A stretch of DNA of 64,000 bases. Origin: Candidatus Obscuribacterales bacterium (GTDB lineage Bacteria; Cyanobacteriota; Vampirovibrionia; Obscuribacterales; Obscuribacteraceae). The notes beneath the pieces are model-generated. The model saw only the letters and a list, made by a program, of their open reading frames with translations. It was not told where the DNA came from and did not search any database. This document shows positions 30,819 to 39,440 of this stretch, piece by piece. The stretch is taken from NCBI GenBank assembly GCA_019752635.1, contig JAIELX010000001.1, positions 186,001 through 250,000 on the forward strand, written 5' to 3'. The first letter of the stretch is position 1. Each line of letters starts with the position of its first letter. Both the position numbers and the translations under genes were made by a program.

Positions 30819-31250
30819 TCACGAAGGACTGTTAGTAGTTCTCTCGCGTTGTTCGCCTTCTGGTAGTGCTTCGGTTTGGTTTCCATCTCTCGATGCCTTC
30901 CTAGTCGCTTTGATTACGGTCCGTTGTGTTTCGTTGTTTACTTCGAGATCTAAGTGGTAGTTGCTCAGCGCATTTAAAAGCACTGCCGTTTGAAACGTTG
31001 AGCCGTACTCGCTCGCTTTCGGCAATCCTTCCGGGTGCTCCCACTGTCGAGCCATGAGCGCCACCGCAATTGGTGCCAAGACATTTATCTTGCTGGACTG
31101 GTCCGCAATTGTTTGAATGAGCTGTTCGTTTAGTTCGCGCAGTTCTTTTAGTTCCGCGTCCTGGTGCAAAATGATGTCGGTTGCCGCTTCCTGCGAGAGC
31201 TTGCCCTGAGTCTTTAAGCGGTGCACGTCGAGGCTGGTAACGTTATCCAT
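30819..31250 (-). CDS. Unknown phage protein (143 aa)
   Basis: The 143-aa product starts MDNVTSLDVHRLKTQGKLSQ and has a coiled-coil segment (ELKELRELNEQLIQTIADQ) followed by a polar C-terminal tail. It is coupled to the 77-aa gene upstream. No family recognised. Confidence 0.55.
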   Translation of the reverse strand: MDNVTSLDVHRLKTQGKLSQEAATDIILHQDAELKELRELNEQLIQTIADQSSKINVLAPIAVALMARQWEHPEGLPKASEYGSTFQTAVLLNALSNYHLDLEVNNETQRTVIKATRKASRDGNQTEALPEGEQRERTTNSPS

Positions 31251-31476
31251 TTTGCAGCTCCTTATGCTTCATGTATCGCAGAAGCAATCGATATGCATTC
31301 CCCGAACCGACCTTAGCTTTTGCCTTAAGCGGTAACGGTATGGTCTCCACTTTTTGAAGAATCTCGTCTAAAGTTCGTTGGCATTCGGAAAGCGCTCTGA
31401 TGATTTCCGCTTCTGTTGCTCCACCAAAGTTCATCGCCTGTTTCTGCTTTATCCTGGCGAATTTGTCATTTTGCAA
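31243..31476 (-). CDS. Small unknown phage protein (77 aa)
   Basis: The 77-aa product is basic and helical. It overlaps genes on both sides by eight to eleven bases. No family recognised. Confidence 0.5.
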   Translation of the reverse strand: MQNDKFARIKQKQAMNFGGATEAEIIRALSECQRTLDEILQKVETIPLPLKAKAKVGSGNAYRLLLRYMKHKELQNG

Positions 31477-31690
31477 CTTTCTGCTCCTCCCAATCTCCGA
31501 TGCTGAGCTTTAGTTCTTTCGCCCAACAAAGCAAAGCGCTCTTTAGAATCCGGTCCACTTTCGCTTTGTCGCCGTCGTCGTTGTATTCCGCTCGCTTCAG
31601 TCGCTTGAGGTCGTCGAGCGGAATTGGCACCGTTACGCGCTGATGATCTGCGCTGACTTCAATAGTTATTCGTGTCCAACCTTTAACCAC
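31466..31690 (-). CDS. Small unknown phage protein (74 aa)
   Basis: The 74-aa product begins MVKGWTRITIEVSADHQRVTV; the strand followed by a basic helix (DDLKRLKRAEYNDDGDKAK) could be a ribbon-helix-helix-like or small DNA-associated fold, but I cannot assign a family. It is coupled to the 546-aa gene upstream by an eight-base overlap. Confidence 0.5.
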   Translation of the reverse strand: MVKGWTRITIEVSADHQRVTVPIPLDDLKRLKRAEYNDDGDKAKVDRILKSALLCWAKELKLSIGDWEEQKVAK

Positions 31691-33323
31691 GTAGTTGATC
31701 CTCCAGGGCGTTCAAAGTCGTCTTGCCTTCTTTCAGATGCTTGGCGAAAGTCTCGGGGCTCGGTCCTACGCTGAACGCGTTCTTGACTGGTCCTTTGTAT
31801 TCGAGCCAAGGACATTCCGGTTTCTTGCCGTTCGTGACGGCTTCCTCATACCAGGCTTTGATTTTGTCGAGGTTGCGCGTGTACTGCGGCGCCTTCTCTG
31901 CAATCTCCCAAGCCTGCGCAAGCGCCGGGTTTTTCTGGAACGTGGCGCGCAACCAAGCTTGTTGAATCGCTTCGTCGTCAGTGCTGATTGATACGCTCGC
32001 GCCTTTGTCGGCTAACTTCAGATCACCAAATAGCGTTTTGGTCGTCTTGCCTGATGCCGGCGGGTTCATGCGGTGATAGGCTTCAAGCTGCGCCTCATAG
32101 ACCTTTTCCCAAGCGGCGAGTTTGCCGTTAATTTCCGCCATCGTTTCTTTGTATTCTTCTTGCAAGTAGGCGTGTTCAAGAAGTAACTGAATCCGCTTGC
32201 GTAGCGCTTTGTGAACGTCCTTCAGGTTGTTGATTAGTGGCGGTCGGTCCAACCCTAGTTTTGCTCGGCACTCGGCTAACATCTGTTCCTGTTCCGGCGT
32301 CAGGGCAGTAGCACCAATAGGGGTTGATGTTGTTGCATCCTGCGCATTGCTCGGGCCAGGGGCATCGGAAACATGGCCAAGGGATGTGCTGGTGGATGGG
32401 ATGTCGGCAGATTGGATAAGGTCGGGCTCTTGCTTTGGGGCGAGCACTTCCCCCGTTCCCGTGTCGGTGGCGGCGCCTTCGTGGAGCTCCACGTCGCCGA
32501 ATAGGTCTAGTTCTTCCAAAGGTTTTCTCTCCTGTAGTATCAGTTTCAACTTTTGTTCTAGTTGTTCAATTACTTCGCGGCTTATCGTGCTCTGAGACAG
32601 TCCGGCCGCGTGCGCCAGCGGTCCGACAAGCGCAAACAGTTCTGTTGTAGTGAATCCGTTAGACTCGGCCCACTTTCGGCACAGTTGGTAGTGAACGGTT
32701 GGCGCGTAATACTGGTCAAACGGTTCGGGCCAACCCTGTCGTTCTGCCGCTGTCATGATTTGCTGATACCAGTTGCCTGGTACGTAGTCGCCCGGCTCTA
32801 AGCTTTCGGTCATCCATTTCGGACGATCCGCCGGTTCGGGCGCGGTAAATACGGCTGCTTCCGTCGCGATGATTTCCGGTTTCGCTTTCTTGTTCTTGCG
32901 GCGCTTCGCGTTCTTTGCCGCCGTGGCCATATCAATGATTAGTTCCGATATCGCCTTGTATGCGTCCCAGTTCCAGCCCTTAAGGGTCTTCGGATCGATG
33001 TCTTCCTTTTCTAGTTGCACGGCTAGAAAGTCGTCAGCGTCCTGGGCGTTGTTGTCGAACAGCTTGATTGCTTTTTCTCTCACTCGGTCGTAGTCGTTCA
33101 GGTTGCACGGGCGCGCATGCGGGCTTGGCTTCATTGCCATTACCGCTATACGGTCCTCGCAACTGCGCTTGATGGCTTTCGCGTGCGCTTTTTCGAAGCT
33201 GTCAATTGCAGGATTAGCAAGTGTTGCCTCGGCTTTGGCAATCTCACCTTTCAGAAATGCGAGCGAGTCAGGGGAGGGCTCCGGGGTTTCCGGAGCCTCT
33301 TCGAACAAATCAATTTCTTCCAT
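31683..33323 (-). CDS. Large unknown phage protein with DLF motifs
   Basis: The 546-aa product has DLF motifs at the N-terminus (EEIDLFEEA) and in a central linker (EELDLFGDVELHE), and a variant TKTLFGDLKL near residue 430. Two charged helical regions and a WNWDAYKAI/NWYQQIM segment suggest folded domains separated by Ser/Thr/Pro-rich linkers. It lies between recT-like and the small genes of the DNA-metabolism operon, so a replication/recombination scaffold role is plausible. No known family recognised. Confidence 0.6.
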   Translation of the reverse strand: MEEIDLFEEAPETPEPSPDSLAFLKGEIAKAEATLANPAIDSFEKAHAKAIKRSCEDRIAVMAMKPSPHARPCNLNDYDRVREKAIKLFDNNAQDADDFLAVQLEKEDIDPKTLKGWNWDAYKAISELIIDMATAAKNAKRRKNKKAKPEIIATEAAVFTAPEPADRPKWMTESLEPGDYVPGNWYQQIMTAAERQGWPEPFDQYYAPTVHYQLCRKWAESNGFTTTELFALVGPLAHAAGLSQSTISREVIEQLEQKLKLILQERKPLEELDLFGDVELHEGAATDTGTGEVLAPKQEPDLIQSADIPSTSTSLGHVSDAPGPSNAQDATTSTPIGATALTPEQEQMLAECRAKLGLDRPPLINNLKDVHKALRKRIQLLLEHAYLQEEYKETMAEINGKLAAWEKVYEAQLEAYHRMNPPASGKTTKTLFGDLKLADKGASVSISTDDEAIQQAWLRATFQKNPALAQAWEIAEKAPQYTRNLDKIKAWYEEAVTNGKKPECPWLEYKGPVKNAFSVGPSPETFAKHLKEGKTTLNALEDQLRG

Positions 33324-33328
33324 TTAGA

Positions 33329-34330
33329 CTATGCGGCCTCTTTGATGGCTTGCTTTATGGCTTCAACGGTTTCGTTGGTCCACTCGTCGCGGAACGTTTT
33401 CAGGTCAAACTGATTGGCTGTAAGCCAGTCGCAAAGGAACTTGTTTGTCTTGGTCTTGTCCCAAGATCTGTTACCGCCGGCTTGCAGAATCTGCCCGAGG
33501 GCGTCAGCTCCTGGCTTATCAGTCGAAGGCGCAGAAGATGATTGCGGCGCATTCGTCGCACCATTCGCGGTTGTCTCTGGGTTTTCCGCATTCGTCACAG
33601 GTCCAGCAGAGGCACCATCTGATTTCTCGCTCGCAGTTTCCGCAGGTTTCGGCGCCGGCTTGGATTCCGCTTTTGCTTCCGGCTTCGGCTTGTCGGCTGC
33701 TTTCTGCTTTTGCTCCTTTGGGGGCATCGGCGGTTCACCTCTCAAGCGAAGTTCTTCGTTTGCCGATTCGCGCATTGTGAGCCGAAAAGAGCCGTCATCC
33801 TCAACGGGCATTCCTTCCTCATCAACTTCGGCGCCCATTTCTTCGGGCGTGTAAACCGGTCCGCCAAAGATATCGCTGCAATCCTGCCGGGCAATGTTTG
33901 CAATATTCCGGCTGTACAACATGTTTTGCGGGTACTTGTTGTACATCATGTTTCCGGTAAGCTGCGCTCGCTGAGCGTCTTCCCACGAAAACACGGCTTC
34001 GCGCTTCAGAGTTCCGTCTTTGTCGATTACTTCGATTATGGATTTCTTGCCGTCAAACTGTTTTGTTTTCAGCTTGTAGCCGCCCTTTTGCATTAGGCAA
34101 CTCATGGCCGGAGCGGTTAAAGTTGGCTGGCTGAGAATGACGCCTTCCTTGTTCTTCATGACGTAAACGGCGGTCATGCATTGAACGGGCGTTAAGCCAA
34201 GTTCCATGCCGTAAAGCATCTTCGCCAGGGCTTGATCCGTGTTTGACACGGTGTTCCTGTAGAACCCGGATTTCACCAGGATTTCAGCAATCTGGGTGAG
34301 TTCCGCTATCGGTGGCGGTTGGTAAGCCAT
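33329..34330 (-). CDS. RecT-like single-strand annealing protein
   Basis: The 333-aa product has the RecT/Bet core in its first about 170 residues: SGFYRNTVSNTDQALAKML, then GMELGLTPVQCMTAVYVM, a QPTLTAPAMSCLM segment and NIANIARQDCSDIFGG. RecT proteins anneal complementary single strands for phage recombination. The rest is a low-complexity Lys/Ala/Pro/Ser-rich linker and a C-terminal helical segment (TNKFLCDWLTANQFDLKTF). A partner exonuclease is not recognisable nearby. Confidence 0.75.
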   Translation of the reverse strand: MAYQPPPIAELTQIAEILVKSGFYRNTVSNTDQALAKMLYGMELGLTPVQCMTAVYVMKNKEGVILSQPTLTAPAMSCLMQKGGYKLKTKQFDGKKSIIEVIDKDGTLKREAVFSWEDAQRAQLTGNMMYNKYPQNMLYSRNIANIARQDCSDIFGGPVYTPEEMGAEVDEEGMPVEDDGSFRLTMRESANEELRLRGEPPMPPKEQKQKAADKPKPEAKAESKPAPKPAETASEKSDGASAGPVTNAENPETTANGATNAPQSSSAPSTDKPGADALGQILQAGGNRSWDKTKTNKFLCDWLTANQFDLKTFRDEWTNETVEAIKQAIKEAA

Positions 34331-34375
34331 CGCGTCTCCTTCTATTTATAGTGGTACTTGCGTATATAGTTTTGA

Positions 34376-34606
34376 TTAGTGCGCGAGAAGCGCTCGCAGC
34401 CATCCGAACGGGCCGCGTTTGCGCTCGCTTCGGTCCTGCATTTGCCAGAGCTTTTTAAGGGCTCGTTCGTAAACTCTTGAAATGGTTGCGTGCTCTTTAG
34501 ATTCGTTCAGATGAGCAACGCTGCCGGCCAGTCTTAAAGCTAGCTCGGCGTGATAAGACTCGCGCTCTTGCAGCCACGCTGCAAAAGCGTCAACGCTTGA
34601 CGCCAT
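34376..34606 (-). CDS. Small protein, first gene of leftward phage DNA-metabolism operon
   Basis: The 76-aa product is helical, beginning MASSVDAFAAWLQERESYHA and ending in a basic segment (RSERKRGPFGWLRALLAH). The ATG has AGGGA upstream. No family recognised. It is the right-most phage-like gene in the window. Confidence 0.5.
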   Translation of the reverse strand: MASSVDAFAAWLQERESYHAELALRLAGSVAHLNESKEHATISRVYERALKKLWQMQDRSERKRGPFGWLRALLAH

Positions 34607-34633
34607 CGTGATCCCTGTCTAGTTTGTTAAGCT

Positions 34634-34661
34634 GCTATGTTGGAATCAAATAAGTAGTCAA
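34634..34661 (-). promoter_or_regulatory. Candidate sigma70-like promoter for leftward phage operon
   Basis: Read on the minus strand, TTGACT (34661-34656) is followed after 16 bases by CATAGC (34639-34634), a fair match to -35 and a weak one to -10. It lies 28 bases upstream of the 76-aa gene start. The junction with the chromosome is in the same stretch, so assignment to phage or host is uncertain. Confidence 0.35.
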
Positions 34662-34732
34662 GATAGTTAAATTCGTTCTGGAAAAGGAATAATTATTTTT
34701 GGGGTCCATGGCATATTTGACGGGCGGTAAAG

Positions 34733-36100
34733 GTGACCAATTCTAATCTCGCCGGTCCGGGAGAGACGGTCCCGAAGCAAGAGACTCAGGCCTTCCGGGA
34801 GATAGATCAAATTACGAACCTCGAGCAAGAGCTGGAAAACGCCGATGCCGATTTCCTGAAAGCCGCCGAAGCTGGTGACCTTGCGGGAATGGTGGCTTCG
34901 CACAATCGCGTTTGCCAAGCGGTGGCTCGTATGTCTGCGACCCTCTCCGGCACAGGTAAGCCCTCTGTATTTGTCCGGCATCACATTGAAGCCGTGTCCG
35001 GTAGTAGTAACGTGGCCGCTCCGCCGGAACCCTCATTGCCGCAGTTGGCGGAGCCGCCGACTTCCGTGGCCGCTGCGCCGTCGTCTCCGCCTTTGGTGCA
35101 TATGACCACGGCGGAGCTAGAGCGTCAGATTGCGAGCCTGGCCCAGCAGATGGCAAAGTGCCTGGAATCCGGCGACATGGAAGGCATGCTCAAATGTAAC
35201 GAGAAGATGGGCGAGCTCAGCGACATGATCGGTCGACAAGAAGCTGCTATCAAAGAAGCTGCCAACAGCGCCGCCGCCGATGACCCGCTGGCGAAAATTA
35301 CTGAAGCTGCCGGCCTCAAAGATTCTCCCGGTGCCAAACCGGGGGGGTGGGCTGCCGGCGATACCCTGGCGTTAGCCAGGCAGAGAGCCGAAGAGCGCAA
35401 GAAACAATCCAAGCACTCTCCGGATACTTTCGACATTGTTGCCGGCGGGGAGCCGGGCTCTACTGTAGATTTACTGTTTAGCGGCGAAAAAAGCGACAAG
35501 CAGCCGCTCAATCAGGAGGACCTTCGTGAGCGGCTTGAATACTGCAGTTTCTATGAGATTCTGTCGAGCCCTTCGACTGCGTCTTTCGAGGAGCTTCACA
35601 AGTGTTTCTTTCGCAAGATTCGCAATCTCAACAAGCGGCTTGTTGCCAAAGATCTTGAAGACTGGCAGTTCCAGGAGTTCGTTGGTGCTCTTTGCCTCGC
35701 GCACGATGTTCTGAAATATCCGGTTGCCCGCATGCAATATGATTTGGGCTTGCTTGGAGGCGAGATTCCGGACGCTAAGCAGAAACTCATGCCCCTGAGA
35801 GAGTTAATTCGGTTCTCGACGCTGGTTTCGATGTTGGACCTTATGGATGCCGGCGATGCGGCGGAAGGAAAGAACGAGCGTGAGATGGGCTACTTCCTGG
35901 TTGAAAAAGGCAAGCTTTCGCAAGAAGAGTTCGATTCAATTTTATTTGCTCAAAAACTGGTGTCGGCCGGCAAGCTTACGTTGGCGCAATTCGAATTAGC
36001 GATGCAAGAAATGCGCGAAAACAATATCCCGCTTCTTGATACTTTAATTGCATCCGAGTGGATTCAGCCTGCCGATGTATTGAGCGCCGATTTCAGTTAG
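34733..36100 (+). CDS. J-domain-like protein with degenerate HPD region
   Basis: The 455-aa product has an Ala/Glu-rich helical first half, two similar helical segments (DADFLKAAEAGDLAGMV and MAKCLESGDMEGMLKCNEK), and a DnaJ-like region at about residues 270-345: SFYEILSSPSTASFEELHK, then AHDVLKYPVARMQYDLGLLGG, which fits YxIL ... A..VL.dp..R..YD. The Hsp70-activating HPD is not present; LNKR occupies that loop. The C-terminus is helical. The start is a GTG with GGCGG upstream. It converges with dgcA, overlapping by eight bases. It may bind but not stimulate DnaK. Confidence 0.65.
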   Translation: MTNSNLAGPGETVPKQETQAFREIDQITNLEQELENADADFLKAAEAGDLAGMVASHNRVCQAVARMSATLSGTGKPSVFVRHHIEAVSGSSNVAAPPEPSLPQLAEPPTSVAAAPSSPPLVHMTTAELERQIASLAQQMAKCLESGDMEGMLKCNEKMGELSDMIGRQEAAIKEAANSAAADDPLAKITEAAGLKDSPGAKPGGWAAGDTLALARQRAEERKKQSKHSPDTFDIVAGGEPGSTVDLLFSGEKSDKQPLNQEDLRERLEYCSFYEILSSPSTASFEELHKCFFRKIRNLNKRLVAKDLEDWQFQEFVGALCLAHDVLKYPVARMQYDLGLLGGEIPDAKQKLMPLRELIRFSTLVSMLDLMDAGDAAEGKNEREMGYFLVEKGKLSQEEFDSILFAQKLVSAGKLTLAQFELAMQEMRENNIPLLDTLIASEWIQPADVLSADFS

Positions 36101-37145
36101 CGCGCGGAATGACTCCCAGACCGGGGCGATCGCTCAGCACCATGTAGCCGTCCTTGTAGATGGCTCCGTCGTAGGGATCGTCCGCTAGAAGCATCGCACC
36201 GTCCAAATCCAGGTAATCCGCCAGAGCTGACAAATGCGTGGCTGCCGTGACGCCGATGGAAGATTCAACCATCATGCCGAACATAACGCGCATATCGAGC
36301 GCGCGTGCTGTGTGAATCAATTTCAGCGCTTCGCTCAAGCCCCCCGTCTTGGCTAGCTTGACCACTACGCCGTCGACTACCCCCGCCAGACGTGCTGCGT
36401 CGGGGGCTCGCATGCAGCTTTCGTCGGCAAAAATTGGAATGGCTGCGCCGTTGCGCACCAGTCGCCAATCTTCGAGGCTGGCGAACTTATGTAGCGGCTG
36501 TTCGATGAACTCAACACCATTTTCCGCAAGGAAGTGAGACATGGCAATTGCTTGTTTGGGCGTCCAACCGCCATTGGCATCAACGCGCAAGGGCAGCGAT
36601 GGTGCTGCTTTGCGCACGCGCCTGATGATCTCCTTGTCGTAACTGGTGCCTTGCTTCACCTTCAGTATATGAAAGCCGGCTTTTACCGCTTCTTCCGTCT
36701 TCTTCTCGATCATGTCAAGATCGGCGATGCCTATGGTGAAATCGGTCATGGGCGGCAGTAGACCGGACAGTCCCAAAATCTTGTTAACCGGCATTCCCAA
36801 AATCTTCCCGCGAAGATCCTGCAACGCCATCTCAACTCCAGCCTTGGCTGCGCCGTTTCCCGCCAGCGTTTTGTCCAGGCGACGCATCGTCGCTTCCACC
36901 GCGAATGGATCGTTGCCCAGGCTGCCGCTTTCGGACCAGCTTTTCAAAACTGCGATGACTGTAGGAACGGATTCACTATGATACGCGGCCGGGGCTGCTT
37001 CTCCCAACCCTTCGAACGTGTCGTATTGCACTTTCACTAACACGTTGGACACGTCGGAGGAGGTGCCGTAAGAAATACCAAACGGATGTTTGGTGCGCAT
37101 GTTTAACGGTTCAAAAGTTAGTTTCAATTCTGTTTGCTGACTCAT
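36093..37145 (-). CDS. dgcA: Enolase-superfamily dipeptide epimerase / DgcA-like racemase
   Basis: The 350-aa product is a MLE-subgroup enolase-superfamily enzyme. A capping domain precedes the barrel with catalytic KVKQG (Lys at strand 2), metal ligands RVDANGGW, EFIEQP and FADES, and a second catalytic Lys in VVVKLAKTGG. These are the dipeptide epimerase landmarks. The DUF1611 gene immediately before it (ATGA overlap) makes the pair look like dgcN-dgcA, in which DgcN acetylates D-glutamate and DgcA racemises N-acetyl-D-glutamate to the L form. An L-Ala-D/L-Glu epimerase role in cell-wall recycling is the alternative. The ATG at 37145 has AGGAG upstream. Confidence 0.75.
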   Translation of the reverse strand: MSQQTELKLTFEPLNMRTKHPFGISYGTSSDVSNVLVKVQYDTFEGLGEAAPAAYHSESVPTVIAVLKSWSESGSLGNDPFAVEATMRRLDKTLAGNGAAKAGVEMALQDLRGKILGMPVNKILGLSGLLPPMTDFTIGIADLDMIEKKTEEAVKAGFHILKVKQGTSYDKEIIRRVRKAAPSLPLRVDANGGWTPKQAIAMSHFLAENGVEFIEQPLHKFASLEDWRLVRNGAAIPIFADESCMRAPDAARLAGVVDGVVVKLAKTGGLSEALKLIHTARALDMRVMFGMMVESSIGVTAATHLSALADYLDLDGAMLLADDPYDGAIYKDGYMVLSDRPGLGVIPRAN

Positions 37146-38203
37146 CGGGTTTTCTCCTGATTTGTCAGTATGGCGTCCAGCAAGATGTCGGCTCCGTGAC
37201 GAACCGGATCGCAACAAGGCAGACCGGTTTGCCTGGACATATCGTCTACGTAGGCTCCAGCTTCTTCTTCCGTCAACCCGACGGTGTTGACTGCAATAGC
37301 TATGACCTTCGCGGGGCGCATCCAGCTTGCCATTTGTTCGTAAAGCGGCACGAAAGCAGGGAGAGGCGGCAGCGGGTGTTCGGTGCTTATCGTGCATTTG
37401 CGTGTTGCTTTGTGACATAGAATCATTGCATGGGGACAGGCACCATGCAGCAGTGCAAGCGTAACGCCGGAGAAGCCCGGGTGAACAAGAGATCCCTGTC
37501 CTTCCACAAGAACTATGTCGTGATTTTTGCCGCTTTCGACAACCATTTGTTCGACAGCGCCAGCCATAAAATCGCCAATAACACGATCTACTGCTATGCC
37601 GCTGCCGCATATCATGATTCCGGTTTGACCCGTTGCAACAAAACCTGCGTTGATTTTGCGCCGGACTGCCGACTTCTGAATCTCAAGGGAAGCCGTCATT
37701 TTTCCGACGGAGCAATCCGACCCTACCGTCAAAACTACATGCGCGTTGCACGATTCCAGTACTCGTTTTGAGGCTACCGGCAGATCGTTCGGCGGCTTTC
37801 GCACGTCAAGGAGTTTTCGCCCGCATCGTGCTGCCGTCGCTGCGATTTGCGGGTCGTCGCAAAGGAAGTCGTGCAAGCCGTTTATGACATCCATGCCGCC
37901 TTCCAGCGCTTCGATAATGTCGGGCTTCCATTGTGCGGGCATTCCTCCGCCCGCCCATGCCGTACCCAAAAGAAGAGCATCGGGCTTGAATTGCAGGGCG
38001 TCGTCGATCGATGAGACTAGTGGCGCGTCGCACTTGATATCCGGGATCACGTCGCACACACGTTTGCCGGTTTGCGTACTGTCGATAACAGCGACTATGG
38101 GATTGGGAGCGTAACGAATTACACCCTCCGCCGTTTTTGATTTTCCCTTGTGAAATTCACCCTGCGCGTAGACCGCCAGGCGTGCTGTTTGGCTGTAATA
38201 CAT
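37142..38203 (-). CDS. dgcN: DUF1611 family protein, DgcN-like D-glutamate N-acetyltransferase
   Basis: The 353-aa product matches DUF1611: a Rossmann-like N-terminal part with PNPIVAVIDSTQTGK and a P-loop-like C-terminal part with TVGSDCSVGKMTASLE and HDIVLVEGQGSLVHPG. DgcN of this family uses acetyl-CoA to acetylate D-glutamate. The gene is coupled to the epimerase gene. It starts at an ATG with GAAGG upstream and is divergent from grpE. The exact substrate is inferred from the pairing. Confidence 0.7.
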   Translation of the reverse strand: MYYSQTARLAVYAQGEFHKGKSKTAEGVIRYAPNPIVAVIDSTQTGKRVCDVIPDIKCDAPLVSSIDDALQFKPDALLLGTAWAGGGMPAQWKPDIIEALEGGMDVINGLHDFLCDDPQIAATAARCGRKLLDVRKPPNDLPVASKRVLESCNAHVVLTVGSDCSVGKMTASLEIQKSAVRRKINAGFVATGQTGIMICGSGIAVDRVIGDFMAGAVEQMVVESGKNHDIVLVEGQGSLVHPGFSGVTLALLHGACPHAMILCHKATRKCTISTEHPLPPLPAFVPLYEQMASWMRPAKVIAIAVNTVGLTEEEAGAYVDDMSRQTGLPCCDPVRHGADILLDAILTNQEKTR

Positions 38204-38412
38204 CTTGAAGTCCCACCTTCCGGGGTAAACTCGGCCCCAAATATTACTGGACTTTATGTCTAAAAAGCCAAGCGAACTAGACTCTTGAGCGCATACCCTA
38301 AAATTAAAAAGGTAGATAAGGCTAATATGGGGGAAAATAGTGCTTTGGTTGCACTATCGTTTACATGCGCACGCTGGACTGTAGCCGCCACCTTGGTACG
38401 GGGGGACACTTG

Positions 38413-39402
38413 ATGGGCATTGACAATTTAGAAGACCAGAAAGACGACGTTTCTGGTTCGTCGGGAAGTGCAGAACAGGCCGGGGGCGGTCAACCGCAAG
38501 GCGCGACTGCAGGCGGGACTGAACCGGAGGGCGGTTCGCGCTTAGACGCTGCAAAAGCGTTCTTCCGCGCTATGTACGCCGGCGATGAAGCTGACAAGGC
38601 ACCGGCGAAAGAGGATGCTCCCGTGGATAACAGGCGTGTGCAACAGCTTGAGCTGCAATGCCGGGATTTGGAACAACGCGCGACTGATGCTGAAGGAGCT
38701 TACAAGCGGTTGATGGCAGATTTTGACAACTTCCGACGCCGAATCGAACGCGAGCGCGAAGAGTCCGTCAACATCGGCATTAAGAAGGCTGCCGAAGCCT
38801 TTATCAATGGTCTTGACGATCTCGATCGTGCGCTCCTTTACCTAACGCCGGAGACACCGGCTGATAAAATCGTTGAAAGTTTCCAGCTGGTCGGTTCGAG
38901 AATCTTCGCCTGCATGGAGCAGGCTGGCATCAAGCGAATGGACACCAAAGGGGTCGAATTCGATCCGCGATTGCACGAACCAGTTATGCAGGTGGACTCT
39001 TTAGACCATCCTGACAATACTATCGTTCAAGAACTCCGCGCCGGATACTTCCTGGGCGAGAAAGTGATGCGGGCCGCACTGGTGAGCGTTGCCTCAAACC
39101 CCAATATTCCGGCCCCTTCCGTGGTTGCCGCTCGCGAAGAGGCCGAGAGACAGAAACAAGAAGCCGAAAAACAAAAAGAAGAAGCTGCGCGAGCCAAAGC
39201 CGAGAGTGAGCGCCAGAAGCAGGAAGCAGAGAAGCAACGGCAGGAGGCGGAAGCCAAGGCCTTGGAGAACATTGCGCCTGTTCCCGAGCTCGAAACCGCG
39301 GCTAGTGCCGCACCGGACACGCCGCCACCCAAAAAAGTCAAGCCTCTGGTTGAGGCTGATGCGCAGGGTGTGTATGACTTGGGGGACCTGGATGACGTAT
39401 AG
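38413..39402 (+). CDS. grpE: GrpE nucleotide exchange factor with long C-terminal coiled-coil extension
   Basis: The 329-aa product contains the GrpE core: a long helix ([19 protein letters not shown]), a helical bundle with [10 protein letters not shown], and a beta domain with [14 protein letters not shown] and [16 protein letters not shown]. It releases ADP from DnaK. Unlike usual GrpE (about 200 aa) it has an extra 100 C-terminal residues of Lys/Glu/Gln repeats (QKQEAEKQ type) ending in an acidic tail. The ATG at 38413 follows a GGGGGGA site; the upstream ATG at 38365 is less likely. It heads the grpE-dnaK-dnaJ operon. Confidence 0.85.
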   Translation: MGIDNLEDQKDDVSGSSGSAEQAGGGQPQGATAGGTEPEGGSRLDAAKAFFRAMYAGDEADKAPAKEDAPVDNRRVQQLELQCRDLEQRATDAEGAYKRLMADFDNFRRRIEREREESVNIGIKKAAEAFINGLDDLDRALLYLTPETPADKIVESFQLVGSRIFACMEQAGIKRMDTKGVEFDPRLHEPVMQVDSLDHPDNTIVQELRAGYFLGEKVMRAALVSVASNPNIPAPSVVAAREEAERQKQEAEKQKEEAARAKAESERQKQEAEKQRQEAEAKALENIAPVPELETAASAAPDTPPPKKVKPLVEADAQGVYDLGDLDDV

Positions 39403-39440
39403 TACTGTCTGGAGTTCGAGGCATTCAAGAAGGTTGTCGC

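Noticed and set aside
37146..37610. N-terminal extension of the epimerase frame to 37610
   Set aside because: This part lies inside dgcN in another frame; the ATG at 37145 with AGGAG and the ATGA overlap mark the real start.
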